A DNA stretch of 64,000 nt from Streptomyces sp. SID12501. Lineage in GTDB: Bacteria; Actinomycetota; Actinomycetes; Streptomycetales; Streptomycetaceae. The stretch is from positions 62,001 to 126,000 of the forward strand of contig NZ_JAAGLU010000001.1 in the NCBI RefSeq assembly GCF_010550245.1, given 5' to 3'. A model generated the notes under the pieces. It had not been told where the DNA came from. It was given only the letters and a program-made list of their open reading frames with translations, and ran no database searches. Positions within the stretch are counted from its first letter, which is position 1; each line of letters starts with the position of its first letter. The translations under genes were made by a program, and so were the position numbers. This document shows, piece by piece, positions 50,940-60,516 of this stretch.

Positions 50940-53090
50940 TCAGTTCTCCGCCCGCGCCCTCAGCAGAAGCAGCGCGATGTCGTCCACCCGCTCCGTCACC
51001 CCCGCGCCGAACTCGACCAGCTCGTCGGCCAGTTCGTCCAGCGGCCGGTCCCCGGTCGCCGCGAGTCGCCGGCCGAGGGCGGCCAGCGTCTCGTCGATGT
51101 CGACACCCGGGGACTCGATCAGCCCGTCGGTGTACAGGGCGAGGACGCAGCCCGGCAGCAGCTCGACCTCGGTCGTCGGGTACGTGGCCGAGGCATCGAT
51201 CCCCAGCAGGGGACCCCCGGCCAGGTCGAGTACCCGTACCTGCCCGTCCGGATGTCTCAGCAGCGGCTGCGGATGCCCCGCACGGGCCATCACCGCCCGG
51301 CCGGTGCCCGGATCGAGCCGCAGATACAGACAGCTCGCGAACAGCTCGGTCCCGAGGTCGATCAGCAGTCGGTTGGTGCTGCTCATGACCTCCTCCGGCG
51401 CCTGACCGACGGTCGTGTACGCCCGTACGGCCGTACGGATCTGGCCCATCAGGCCGGCCGCCGTCACGTTGTGCCCCTGGACGTCGCCGATCACCGCCGA
51501 GGCCCGCCCGTGCGACCACACCAGGTCGTAGAAGTCGCCGCCGATGTCCATGCCCTGGGTGGCGGGCAGATAGCGCGCGGCGGCCTCGAAGCCGGGCAGC
51601 GACGGCAGGGAACTCGGCAGCAGGGCGGCCTGGAGGCCGTGCGCGACCCGGTGCTTGGCGTCGTACAGCAGGGCCCGTTCCAGAGCCTGGGCGATCAGGC
51701 CGCCGAGACTGGTCAGGACGGCGCGCTCGTCGGCGGGGAACGCGTGCTGTTCGGCATAGCCCAGCACACAGGTGCCCACCGGACGTCCGGACGCGATCAG
51801 CGGGAGAAACGCCCAGGCCGCCGTCGGACCGGACATCTCCCGCACCGCCGGATACGCCCGCTCCAGCTCCCCCCGGGACTCGAAGAAGGCGGGCACACCG
51901 GTGGTGAGGACCTGGTTTCCCGGGGTCTGCGCGGTCCGAGGCAACCCGTCGAACCGCTCCACGAGCTCTGGGTCGGCGTACCCGCGATGCCCCACCACGC
52001 GCATCCGCCCGCTCTGCGAGCCCAGCAGTACGAGCGTCTGACAGCCGGCCGCCGGCATGATCTCGTCCGCGGCCAGCTGGATGACGTCCTGGACGCTCGC
52101 CGCCTCGGTGAGCGCGCCCGCCAGGGACAGCACCTGCGAGATCGTGACCAGGCTGGACGGGCCGCCCGGTCTGCGCCCCGCCCGGTCCAGTTCGGCCACC
52201 GCCCGCGCCCGGGTGATACGGACGCTCAGCCCGGTCGCGCTCGGATACAGCCGGAACGACAGCCAGTCGCCGGGCGGGCGCAGCGCCACGAACGAGGTGA
52301 CGTGCAGGCTGAACAGCGCGGCGCGGTAGCGGTCCTCGTACACCGGATCGTCGAGCCAGGGCACCGACACCCACAGCTGGGTGCCCAGCAGAGCATCCGC
52401 GGGGACACCCAGCAGGTCCGCGGCAGCCGCGTTGACGAAACCGACCCGACCATGCAGGTCGAGCGAGCACAGCCCGTACGGCAGCCGCGCCACCATCCGT
52501 GCCGCCTCGACCGTGCCGAGGGGGTCGGCCGTCGGCGCCTCGGGCGAGATGGCCAGCAGATCCGCCTCGGGCCGCAGCGTACGGTGCTCGGCCGCGGCGC
52601 GCTCCAGACGCAGCGCCAGCCGGTCGCAGGCCGTGCTGAGCCGCTCCCGCTCCCGGTCCGACAGCTCCGGCGGATGCGAGCCGGGCCAGGTCACGAAGAC
52701 CGCCCCGTACACCGTGGAGGCGGTCGCCACCGGTACGGCGGCCAGGGTGAAGGGGTAGGGCAGCACCACGGAGACCCGCGGATACCGCCGGGCCATGTCC
52801 TCCTCGCCGCCCACCCAGATGAACCGCCGCTCGCGCGCCGCCTCGGCGACGGGGACCGGTGAGCCGATCCCGACCCGCTCCCAGGGCGCCGCGAACGCCC
52901 GGGGCAGCCCCGCCATGACGGCCATTTCCAGCACCGACCCGCCGGGGGCCAGCAGATACACCCCGCCCGCGAGGGCCCGGACGTCCTCCATCATCCCCGC
53001 GAGCGCCAGCGACAGCAGCGGCTTCCCGAACGAGGCCGAGCGGGCGTCCCCCTCCGGCCGTCCGCGCGCGGAGGCCCGTCCATCGGCCAT
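50940..53090 (-). CDS. GAF/PAS sensor SpoIIE-type PP2C phosphatase
   Basis: A 716-residue cytoplasmic phosphatase. An N-terminal GAF-like domain (about 35-165), a PAS domain (GLCSLDLHGRVGFVNAAAADLLGVPADALLG), a second GAF (about 320-470) and a PP2C domain with GGDFYDLV, GDVQGHN, AGHPQPLL, TDGLIE and DDIALLLL are visible. There is no HATPase. Its role is likely to dephosphorylate a STAS antagonist. GGAGG lies eight bases before the ATG at 53090; a GTG three codons earlier is less likely. It is divergent from another SpoIIE-type gene at 53531. Confidence 0.9.
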   Translation of the reverse strand: MADGRASARGRPEGDARSASFGKPLLSLALAGMMEDVRALAGGVYLLAPGGSVLEMAVMAGLPRAFAAPWERVGIGSPVPVAEAARERRFIWVGGEEDMARRYPRVSVVLPYPFTLAAVPVATASTVYGAVFVTWPGSHPPELSDRERERLSTACDRLALRLERAAAEHRTLRPEADLLAISPEAPTADPLGTVEAARMVARLPYGLCSLDLHGRVGFVNAAAADLLGVPADALLGTQLWVSVPWLDDPVYEDRYRAALFSLHVTSFVALRPPGDWLSFRLYPSATGLSVRITRARAVAELDRAGRRPGGPSSLVTISQVLSLAGALTEAASVQDVIQLAADEIMPAAGCQTLVLLGSQSGRMRVVGHRGYADPELVERFDGLPRTAQTPGNQVLTTGVPAFFESRGELERAYPAVREMSGPTAAWAFLPLIASGRPVGTCVLGYAEQHAFPADERAVLTSLGGLIAQALERALLYDAKHRVAHGLQAALLPSSLPSLPGFEAAARYLPATQGMDIGGDFYDLVWSHGRASAVIGDVQGHNVTAAGLMGQIRTAVRAYTTVGQAPEEVMSSTNRLLIDLGTELFASCLYLRLDPGTGRAVMARAGHPQPLLRHPDGQVRVLDLAGGPLLGIDASATYPTTEVELLPGCVLALYTDGLIESPGVDIDETLAALGRRLAATGDRPLDELADELVEFGAGVTERVDDIALLLLRARAEN

Positions 53091-53530
53091 CGGGACCACC
53101 TCCTCGCCGGGCCGGGTACTTCCGACTCAAGGCTCTGTCCACTCGGCCCGCCGCGCGAGGCGGGAACCGAAAAGGGGCATACGCGACAGCGGTGAACCCG
53201 GGCCGAAGCGGGCGGCGGAGGCGGGCGCACCGGTTCCGCGACGGTTCGACGCGCGTGCCGATCGCCCGGTACGTCCGCCCCGTGCCGTCCGCCCCGACGC
53301 TGACCGCGAGCACGGCAACCCCCGGCCACCCGAGTCCGACGCCCGTCCGGCCCGCTGGTCCATGCCCGCCTCCTCGATGGTCCGCACCGAGCCTTCCAGC
53401 CCGCGCACGGGTCCCGACAGTCACGGCTGACACACGAGCACTGTGCGGAGGGCACGCTCGGATGCGGCCCGGGTGAACGCCCGGAGCGTCAGGGGCTGCG
53501 CCTGCGCCCCATACGCGCTGTAATGACCAC
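53091..53530. other. 440-bp divergent region between two phosphatase genes
   Basis: No gene or clear operator found. The GC content stays high. It must contain both promoters if each gene has its own. CCACGTGG overlaps the start of the plus-strand phosphatase, and no ribosome site precedes that GTG, so its message may be leaderless. Confidence 0.4.
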
Positions 53531-56014
53531 GTGGTCAGTGAGGAGGCGGGACGCGGAGGGAGAACGGCGCGTGCCGAACTCGCCCTGAAGTCGCTCGCCG
53601 TCGACCTCGACCCCCGTGAGCGCCTCCGCCGAGTCCTCGAACAGACGCTCGTCTTCGCGGGCGCGAGCGTCGCCGCCGTCTACACCCCGGGCGACACCGG
53701 TGACGTGCTGTGTCTCGTCGAGTCGGCCGGCGTGCCCCGGACGCTCTACGGCCTGCGCGACGGCTACCCCGTTGCGGCCCACTCGCCCGCCGCGGACGCC
53801 CACCGCACCGGACGGCCGGTCTGGCTCGGTCCCGACGAACTCGCCGAGTGCGCCGAGTCCCGGCGGATGCCGGCCGGTGCCGTCCATCTGGCCGCCCTGC
53901 CCGTCCGCGCGGGCGCGGCGGCCGGTGACGGCGGCTGTCTGCTCGTCGTGACGGAGCGTCCCGGTGGCTTCGACGACAGCGCCCGGGACTGCCTCGGACT
54001 GCTCGCCGAAGCCGTCGCCTGGCCCGCTCCGCCCGCCGCAGGAGACCCCGGCGAACTGGCGGCCGGCGCCTTCAGCCTCGCCATGGACAGCGGGCGCGTC
54101 GAGGTCGGCGACGAACTCCTCGAACTGTTCGCGCTCGGCCGGGCGGACTTCGACGGGAAGGTCGAGACCCTGCTCGGTCTGACCGTGCCCGAGGACCTGC
54201 CCTCCCTGATGTCCGTCGTCGAGGCCGACCACATGTCCATCGGCGACCGGGAACTGGAGTTCCGGGTCCTCCAGCCAGCCGGCCCGCCGAGATGGCTGCG
54301 GCTGCGCGGGCGGCTCGTGACCGCCGGGGAGGGCCGGGCGGCCCGGCTCGTGGGCACCGTCGGCGACGCCTCCACCCTGCGCTCCGGCGTCACCGACGTG
54401 GCCCGCGTCCAGCGCCTCGCCGCCGCCCTGGCCACCGCCGGAACCGTCCGTGACGTCAGCCGGGCCGTCGTCACCGCGCTGCGCGAACCGCTGCTGGCCG
54501 ACCGGATCGCCCTCGCCGAACTGGACAACGAACGGCTCGTCGTCACCGTCCTCGACCCGCCCGAACCCGAGTCCTGGCCCGAGCTGTGGCGGCTGGAGTG
54601 GCGGTCCGAGTGGCCCGAGTCACCCGTCCGCTCCATGCCGACGCTGGCCGCCGCCCTGCGCGAGGGCAGGGCTGCCATCTGGCCCGCGGGCACCGAACTG
54701 GAGCCCGCGCTCGACGGTGTCGGCCCCGGTGGTCTCGCCGTCCTGCCGCTGCCCGCGGGCGGCCGGATGGCAGGCATCTGCCTGATCGGCTGGGACAGCC
54801 CGCACGAGTTCGGCACCGACGAACGCGCCCTGCTCACCGCCGCCGCCGGCCTCGCCGGACAGGCCCTGACCCGCGCCCACGCCTTCGACGCCGAACACGA
54901 ACTCGTCGGGATGCTCCAGCGCTCTCTACTGCCCCGCCGCCTGCCCAAGCTGCCCGGCGGGGTCGCCGAGGCCCGCTACCTCCCGACCACCGAGGGCCTG
55001 GAGGTCGGCGGCGACTGGTACGACGTGATCCCGCTGCCCGACAACCACGTCGGCCTCGTCATCGGCGACGTCCAGGGCCACAACGCGGGCGCCGCCACCC
55101 TCATGGGCCAGATGCGCACCGCCCTGCGCGCGTACGCGGTCGAGGGCCACCCGCCGGACGTCGTCGTCTCCCACGCCAACCGTCTTCTTGTCGACATGGA
55201 GACCGATCTCTTCGCCACCTGCTGCTATGTCGAGGTCGACATGGAGGAGGGCACCGCCTGGTACGTCCGCGCCGGCCACCTCCCCCCGGTCGTCCGCCAC
55301 CCCGACGGCACCACCGAGATCACCGAGTCCGACGTAGGCCCCCCGCTCGGGGTGCTGGCCCGGGCCGAGTACCCGATGAGCATGCTCCGCCTCCAGCCCG
55401 GCACCCTGATCGCCCTCACGACCGACGGTCTCGTCGAGTCCGCCCAGATCGACATCGAGGACGGCCTCGACGCTCTCGCCGCCGACCTCGCCGCCGCCGA
55501 CCCCGCCCACCTCGGCCTCGTCGCCGACGCCCTGCTCGCCGGCGCCAACCGCAACGACGACGTGGCACTGCTCCTGCTGCGCTACGACGGCATGGAGCGG
55601 CGCCCGCTGCGGGAGAGCTGGACGGTGTGGCGGGTGCCCGAGGCGGTCCGGCACGCCCGCCGCTTCACCCGGCGCACCCTGCGCGCCTGGGGTGCGGCGG
55701 GCGAGCCGGGCGTCCAGGAGGCCGGTCTTCAGGAAAACGTGGACACCATGCTCCTGGTCGTCTCCGAGCTGGTCACCAACGCCCTCGTGCACACCGACGG
55801 GCAGGTCCGTCTCGACCTCACCCTCTTCAACGGCCGCCTGCGCGTCGCCGTCGCGGACAACTCGCCCCGCACACCCATCAGACCGACGAACCTCGGCTGG
55901 GAGGCCACCGGCGGCCGGGGCATGCTCCTGGTCGAGGCGATGTCGGCGGCCTGGGGAACCGTCCCGGTCAGCGGCGGCAAACAGGTGTGGAGCGAGCTCG
56001 CGCTGGAGCCCTGA
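53531..56014 (+). CDS. GAF/PAS sensor SpoIIE-type PP2C phosphatase with HATPase
   Basis: An 827-residue regulator. N-terminal GAF (about 20-170), a PAS-like segment (about 180-285), a second GAF (about 290-450), a PP2C domain with GGDWYDVI, GDVQGHN, AGHLPPVV, TDGLVE and DDVALLLL, and an RsbW-like ATPase with SELVTNALVHT and GGRGMLLVEAM. It resembles the protein at 26102 in combining phosphatase and kinase halves. The GTG at 53531 has no ribosome site. It is divergent from the phosphatase at 50940. The rhamnose operon begins 81 bp after its end. Confidence 0.9.
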   Translation: MVSEEAGRGGRTARAELALKSLAVDLDPRERLRRVLEQTLVFAGASVAAVYTPGDTGDVLCLVESAGVPRTLYGLRDGYPVAAHSPAADAHRTGRPVWLGPDELAECAESRRMPAGAVHLAALPVRAGAAAGDGGCLLVVTERPGGFDDSARDCLGLLAEAVAWPAPPAAGDPGELAAGAFSLAMDSGRVEVGDELLELFALGRADFDGKVETLLGLTVPEDLPSLMSVVEADHMSIGDRELEFRVLQPAGPPRWLRLRGRLVTAGEGRAARLVGTVGDASTLRSGVTDVARVQRLAAALATAGTVRDVSRAVVTALREPLLADRIALAELDNERLVVTVLDPPEPESWPELWRLEWRSEWPESPVRSMPTLAAALREGRAAIWPAGTELEPALDGVGPGGLAVLPLPAGGRMAGICLIGWDSPHEFGTDERALLTAAAGLAGQALTRAHAFDAEHELVGMLQRSLLPRRLPKLPGGVAEARYLPTTEGLEVGGDWYDVIPLPDNHVGLVIGDVQGHNAGAATLMGQMRTALRAYAVEGHPPDVVVSHANRLLVDMETDLFATCCYVEVDMEEGTAWYVRAGHLPPVVRHPDGTTEITESDVGPPLGVLARAEYPMSMLRLQPGTLIALTTDGLVESAQIDIEDGLDALAADLAAADPAHLGLVADALLAGANRNDDVALLLLRYDGMERRPLRESWTVWRVPEAVRHARRFTRRTLRAWGAAGEPGVQEAGLQENVDTMLLVVSELVTNALVHTDGQVRLDLTLFNGRLRVAVADNSPRTPIRPTNLGWEATGGRGMLLVEAMSAAWGTVPVSGGKQVWSELALEP

Positions 56015-56095
56015 GGACGCGCGAGCGGGCTCCCGTACCGGTCACGCTGCGGCACCGGATATTACGTCGTGGGAAATCGCAGCTAGGGTGAACGG

Positions 56096-57163
56096 ATGAA
56101 GGCTCTCGTGCTCTCCGGCGGCGCCGGCACGCGGCTTCGGCCGATCACCCATACCTCGGCGAAGCAGCTCGTACCCGTGGCCAACAAAGCCGTGCTGTTC
56201 TACGGCCTGGAATCCCTCGCAGACGCGGGCATCACCGAGGTCGGCATGATCGTCGGTGACACCGCCGCCGAGATCGAGGAAGCGGTCGGCGACGGATCGA
56301 AGTTCGGCCTGAAGGTCACCTACATCCCGCAGGAACGGCCCCTCGGTCTGGCCCACGCGGTGCTGATCGCACGGGACTTCCTCGGTGACGACGACTTCGT
56401 CATGTACCTCGGCGACAACTTCATCATCGGCGGCATCAGCGACCTCGTCGACGAGTTCCGCCGGCTGCGCCCCGACGCCCAGATCCTGCTCACCCAGGTG
56501 CCCGACCCTCGCTCCTTCGGCGTCGCCGAACTCGACGCGGACGGCCAGGTGATCGGCCTGGAGGAGAAGCCCGAGCACCCCAAGAGCGACCTCGCGCTCG
56601 TCGGCGTGTACCTCTTCACCCCGGCGATCCACGACGCCGTACGCGCCATCAGCCCCTCCGGGCGCGGCGAGTTGGAGATCACCCACGCCATCCAGTACCT
56701 CATCGACGCCCGGTCCGACGTACGATCCACGCTCATCAAGGGCTACTGGAAGGACACGGGGAACGTCACCGACATGCTGGAGGTCAACCGCATGGTCCTG
56801 GAGGGACTGGAGCGGCGGATCGACGGCGACGTGGACACCGCGTCCGAGACCATAGGGCGGGTGGTGATCGAGGAGGGCGCGAGCATCAGCCGCTCACGCA
56901 TCGTCGGGCCGGTCGTCATCGGCGCCGGAACCGTCGTCAGCGACTCCTACGTCGGGCCGTTCACCTCCGTCGCGGAGAACTGCCGGATCACCGACAGCGA
57001 GCTGGAGTTCTCCATCGTGCTGCGGGACTCCTCCATCGCCGGGGTGGGCCGCATCGAGTCCTCGCTCATCGGCAGGCACGTCGAGGTGACCCCGGCCCCC
57101 AGTGTTCCCAGCGCCCACCGACTAGTCCTCGGAGACCACAGCAAGGTGCAGATCCACTCATGA
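56096..57163 (+). CDS. rmlA: Glucose-1-phosphate thymidylyltransferase, long form
   Basis: Makes dTDP-glucose from glucose-1-phosphate and dTTP, the first step of dTDP-L-rhamnose synthesis. At 355 residues it is the long RmlA type. The nucleotidyl-transfer signature LSGGAGTRLRPIT opens the protein. YLGDNF and GYWKDTG follow, then a C-terminal left-handed beta-helix. AGGG precedes the ATG by seven bases. Its stop overlaps the rmlB start (ATGA), so the operon is translationally coupled. Feedback inhibition by dTDP-rhamnose is known in the family. Confidence 0.95.
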   Translation: MKALVLSGGAGTRLRPITHTSAKQLVPVANKAVLFYGLESLADAGITEVGMIVGDTAAEIEEAVGDGSKFGLKVTYIPQERPLGLAHAVLIARDFLGDDDFVMYLGDNFIIGGISDLVDEFRRLRPDAQILLTQVPDPRSFGVAELDADGQVIGLEEKPEHPKSDLALVGVYLFTPAIHDAVRAISPSGRGELEITHAIQYLIDARSDVRSTLIKGYWKDTGNVTDMLEVNRMVLEGLERRIDGDVDTASETIGRVVIEEGASISRSRIVGPVVIGAGTVVSDSYVGPFTSVAENCRITDSELEFSIVLRDSSIAGVGRIESSLIGRHVEVTPAPSVPSAHRLVLGDHSKVQIHS

Positions 57164-58170
57164 ACCTCCTCGTCACCGGCGCCGCCGGATTCATCGGCTC
57201 CACGTACGTCCGCACCCTCCTCGCGTCCGACGCCCCCGACGCGCCCCGGATCACCGTGCTGGACAAGCTCACGTACGCGGGCACCCTGGAGAACCTGCCG
57301 GTGGGGCACCCCCGGCTGAAGTTCGTCCAGGGCGACATCTGCGACGCCGAACTCGTCGACAAGCTGATGGCCGAGGCCGACCAGGTGGTCCACTTCGCCG
57401 CCGAGTCCCACGTGGACCGCTCGATCGACGGCGCCGCCGACTTCGTCCGCACCAACGTGGTGGGCACCCAGGTGCTGCTGGACGCGGCCCTGCGCTACGG
57501 CGTCGGCCCCTTCGTGCACGTCTCCACCGACGAGGTGTACGGCTCGATCGAGTCCGGCTCGTGGCCCGAGGACCATCCGCTGGCCCCCAACTCGCCCTAC
57601 TCGGCGTCGAAGGCGTCCTCGGACCTGCTCGCCCTCGCTTACCACCGCACCCACGGCCTGGACGTCCGCGTCACCCGCTGCTCCAACAACTACGGGCCGC
57701 ACCAGTTCCCCGAGAAGGTCATCCCCCTCTTCGTCACCAACCTGCTGGACGGCAAGAAGGTCCCGCTGTACGGCGAGGGCCTCAACGTCCGCGACTGGCT
57801 GCACGTCGACGACCACTGCCAGGGCATCGACCTGGTGCGCACCGGCGGCAGGCCCGGCGAGGTCTACAACATCGGCGGCGGCACGGAGCTGAGCAACAAG
57901 GAACTCACCGGGCTGCTCCTGGAGGCCTGCGGGGCGGACTGGGACAGCGTGGAGTACGTCGAGGACCGCAAGGGCCACGACCTGCGCTACTCCGTCGACT
58001 GGGGCAAGCTCCACGACGAGCTGGGCTACACCCCGCGCCACGACTTCGCCGCCGGACTCGCCGCCACCGTCGCCTGGTACCGCGACAACCGCGCATGGTG
58101 GGAGCCCCTCAAGCGGCTCGTCGGCGCCGACGAGAAGGACCAGCAGGCCGAGAAGCAGGTAAAGGGATGA
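57160..58170 (+). CDS. rmlB: dTDP-glucose 4,6-dehydratase
   Basis: Converts dTDP-glucose to dTDP-4-keto-6-deoxyglucose, the second step. A short-chain dehydrogenase fold of 336 residues: TGAAGFIGS (NAD binding), HFAAESHVDRSI, STDEVYG with the catalytic Asp-Glu pair, and YSASKASSD (YxxxK). Its start overlaps the rmlA stop and its stop overlaps rmlD by four bases. Confidence 0.96.
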   Translation: MNLLVTGAAGFIGSTYVRTLLASDAPDAPRITVLDKLTYAGTLENLPVGHPRLKFVQGDICDAELVDKLMAEADQVVHFAAESHVDRSIDGAADFVRTNVVGTQVLLDAALRYGVGPFVHVSTDEVYGSIESGSWPEDHPLAPNSPYSASKASSDLLALAYHRTHGLDVRVTRCSNNYGPHQFPEKVIPLFVTNLLDGKKVPLYGEGLNVRDWLHVDDHCQGIDLVRTGGRPGEVYNIGGGTELSNKELTGLLLEACGADWDSVEYVEDRKGHDLRYSVDWGKLHDELGYTPRHDFAAGLAATVAWYRDNRAWWEPLKRLVGADEKDQQAEKQVKG

Positions 58171-59039
58171 AGTGGCTGGTGACCGGCGCCGCCGGGATGC
58201 TCGGCCGCGACACCGTCGACGAACTCCTCCGGCGCGGTGAGGACGTCGTGGGCCTCGCCCGCGCCGCCCTCGACATCACCGACCCCGACGACGTGCGCCG
58301 TGTCTTCGGGGAGCACCGGCCCGACCTGGTCGTCAACTGCGCGGCCTACACCGCCGTCGACGACGCCGAGACGGACGAGGAGACGGCGCTCCTGATCAAC
58401 GGCGTCGGACCGCGCCTGCTCGCCCAGGCCTGCGCCGAGCACGGCAGCCGGCTGATCCACGTGTCCACCGACTACGTCTTCGACGGCGATGCCCGCGAGA
58501 CCTCGTACCCCGAGGACCACACCCCGGCCCCGCGCACGGCGTACGGCCGCACCAAACTCGCCGGCGAGCAGGCCGTCCTGGCCACGCTGCCGGACGCGAG
58601 CGTCGTCCTGCGCACGGCTTGGCTGTACGGCGCCCACGGCGGCAACTTCGTGGCTACGATGATCGGCCTGGAGGCGCGTCGGGACACCCTCGACGTCGTC
58701 GACGACCAACGCGGCCAGCCCACCTGGAGCGCCGACGTCGCCGAACGGATCGTCGATCTCGGGCCCCGGATCGGCCCCGAGGTGAGCGGTATCCTGCACG
58801 CCACCAACTCCGGCGAGGCCACCTGGTTCGAGCTGGCGCGTGAGGTGTTCCGCCTCATCGACGCCGACCCTGACCGTGTACACCCCACCACCAGCGCGGC
58901 CTTCACCCGGCCCGCACCCCGACCCGCGTACAGCGCCCTCGGCCACGGCCGCTGGCAGCAGGCCGGTCTCGGACCTCTCCGCGACTGGCGTACCGCCCTG
59001 CACGAAGCACTGCCACACATCCGCAAGGAGATTTCCTAG
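58167..59039 (+). CDS. rmlD: dTDP-4-dehydrorhamnose reductase
   Basis: Final step: reduces dTDP-4-keto-rhamnose to dTDP-L-rhamnose. A 290-residue Rossmann protein with TGAAGMLGRD, CAAYTAVDDAE, STDYVFDG, and the YGRTKLAGE (YxxxK) site. The ATG overlaps the rmlB stop. The last base overlaps the methyltransferase start. The 3,5-epimerase RmlC, needed between RmlB and RmlD, is encoded on the opposite strand at 59916. Confidence 0.95.
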   Translation: MKWLVTGAAGMLGRDTVDELLRRGEDVVGLARAALDITDPDDVRRVFGEHRPDLVVNCAAYTAVDDAETDEETALLINGVGPRLLAQACAEHGSRLIHVSTDYVFDGDARETSYPEDHTPAPRTAYGRTKLAGEQAVLATLPDASVVLRTAWLYGAHGGNFVATMIGLEARRDTLDVVDDQRGQPTWSADVAERIVDLGPRIGPEVSGILHATNSGEATWFELAREVFRLIDADPDRVHPTTSAAFTRPAPRPAYSALGHGRWQQAGLGPLRDWRTALHEALPHIRKEIS

Positions 59040-59842
59040 TGAAACGCCATGAGTTCCTCCGGGAGCTCCACAAGGTCAGCGCGAACAGGAACTACCTGGA
59101 GATCGGCGTCAACGACGGCCGAAGCCTGACCCTGTCCCGGGTACCGAGCATCGCGATCGACCCCGCGTTCAAGGTGGTCTCGGAGATCCGCACCGACGTC
59201 CATCTCGCGAAGGCGACCAGCGACGACTTCTTCGCCCGGGAGAACCCCCTCGCCCATCTCAAGGGCGGCCGGCACCCGCTGCGCAACCTGGCCCGCAACC
59301 GCAGCCCGTTCGGCTACTGGCAGCGCACCACGCTCGACCTGTCGTTCATCGACGGCATGCACCTGTTCGAGTACGCGCTGCGCGACTTCATCAACGTCGA
59401 GAAGCACTCGGACTGGGCCAGCGTCATCGTCCTCGACGACATGCTGCCGCGCAGCATCGACGAGGCCGCCCGCGACCGGCACACCAACGCCTGGACCGGT
59501 GACGTCTACAAGCTGATCGAGATCCTCGCCCGGTACCGCCCCGACCTGGTCACGGTCCTCGTCGACACGGCGCCCACCGGACAGCTCATCGTCTTCGGCG
59601 CCGACCCCGACAACACGGTGCTGAAGGACAAGTACGACGAGATCATCGCGGAGTTCGAGGTCCCGGACCCGCAGAAGGTGCCCGAGAGCGTCCTGGAGCG
59701 GACGCCCGCGGTCAAGCCGGAGACCCTGGTCGAGGCCGGCTTCTGGGCCCCCCTCGTCAGGTCCCGCAACCGCGGCACCAAGCGCGGCAAGGGCCTGGAG
59801 CAGCTGCGCCGCAGCCTGGCGCCGCTGAGCACCAGCCGCTGA
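59039..59842 (+). CDS. Class I SAM-dependent methyltransferase-like protein
   Basis: A 267-residue protein. NYLEIGVNDGRSL reads as the SAM-binding motif I, and TTLDLSFIDGMHLFEYALRDFINVEKH resembles motifs II-III of the methyltransferase 24/cephalosporin-hydroxylase-like family. VLDDMLPRS follows. The C-terminal half is less typical. AAGGAG lies eight bases before the GTG, which overlaps the rmlD stop by one base. Being last in the rml operon, it may modify a rhamnose-containing glycan or its precursor; the methyl acceptor is not known. Confidence 0.8.
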   Translation: MKRHEFLRELHKVSANRNYLEIGVNDGRSLTLSRVPSIAIDPAFKVVSEIRTDVHLAKATSDDFFARENPLAHLKGGRHPLRNLARNRSPFGYWQRTTLDLSFIDGMHLFEYALRDFINVEKHSDWASVIVLDDMLPRSIDEAARDRHTNAWTGDVYKLIEILARYRPDLVTVLVDTAPTGQLIVFGADPDNTVLKDKYDEIIAEFEVPDPQKVPESVLERTPAVKPETLVEAGFWAPLVRSRNRGTKRGKGLEQLRRSLAPLSTSR

Positions 59843-59857
59843 CGCAGGACCGGACAG

Positions 59858-59905
59858 CGAAGCGTGCGGCCCGGCAGCTGATCAGCTGCCGGGCCGCACG
59901 CTTCG
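59858..59905. terminator. 48-bp perfect palindrome between convergent rml operons
   Basis: Two 24-bp halves with no spacer (centre CAGCTGATCAGCTG, outer CGAAGCGTGCGG / CCGCACGCTTCG). It lies 15 bp after the methyltransferase and 10 bp before the rmlC end, so it terminates both operons. Confidence 0.9.
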
Positions 59906-59915
59906 TTCGCTGTGG

Positions 59916-60512
59916 TTACTTGTCGCGCAGTCCGGCGTAGTAGGCCGCGCAGTCCGCGTACGACGGCAGCAGCCCGGCGCGTTCCGCCTCCGCCAGCGTC
60001 GGCGCCTCGGCGTCCTTCTCCGACAGCACCGGCTCGATGCCCTCCGGCCAGGCGATGCCCAGCTCGGGGTCGAGCGGATTCACCCCGTGTTCACGGCCCG
60101 GCGCATACCCCGTCGAGCACAGGTACACCACGGTGGCGTCGTCGGTGAGCGCCATGAAGGCGTGCCCGAGGCCCTCCGAGAGGAACACGGCGTGCCGGGT
60201 CTCGTCGTCGAGCCGCACCGCCTCCCACCGCCCGTAGGTGGGTGAGCCGACCCGGATGTCCACCACGACGTCCAGGACCGCGCCGCGCACACATGTCACG
60301 TACTTGGCCTGGCTCGGCGGTACGTCCGAGAAGTGCACCCCGCGTACGACGCCCCGGCGCGAGACCGAGCAGTTCGCCTGGGCCAGGGAGAGGTCGTAGC
60401 CGGTGGCCTCGCGGAACTCCTCGCCCCGGTACCACTCGTGGAAGGCGCCGCGGTCGTCCGGGAAGATCTTCGGCTCCAGTACCCAGGCGCCTTCGATGTC
60501 CAGTGCTCGCAT
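59916..60512 (-). CDS. rmlC: dTDP-4-dehydrorhamnose 3,5-epimerase
   Basis: Epimerises the 4-keto sugar at C3 and C5. A 198-residue cupin: the opening FPDDRGAFHEWY, the substrate-proximal VVRGVHFSDVPPSQAKYVTCVRGAVLDVVVDIR (with the catalytic His) and SEGLGHAFMALTDDATVVYLCSTGYAP. It starts four bases after the TarS-like gene; the ribosome site GGAG lies inside the last codons of that gene. It is separated from rmlABD by transcription direction, but together they give a full pathway. Confidence 0.94.
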   Translation of the reverse strand: MRALDIEGAWVLEPKIFPDDRGAFHEWYRGEEFREATGYDLSLAQANCSVSRRGVVRGVHFSDVPPSQAKYVTCVRGAVLDVVVDIRVGSPTYGRWEAVRLDDETRHAVFLSEGLGHAFMALTDDATVVYLCSTGYAPGREHGVNPLDPELGIAWPEGIEPVLSEKDAEAPTLAEAERAGLLPSYADCAAYYAGLRDK

Positions 60513-60516
60513 GCTG

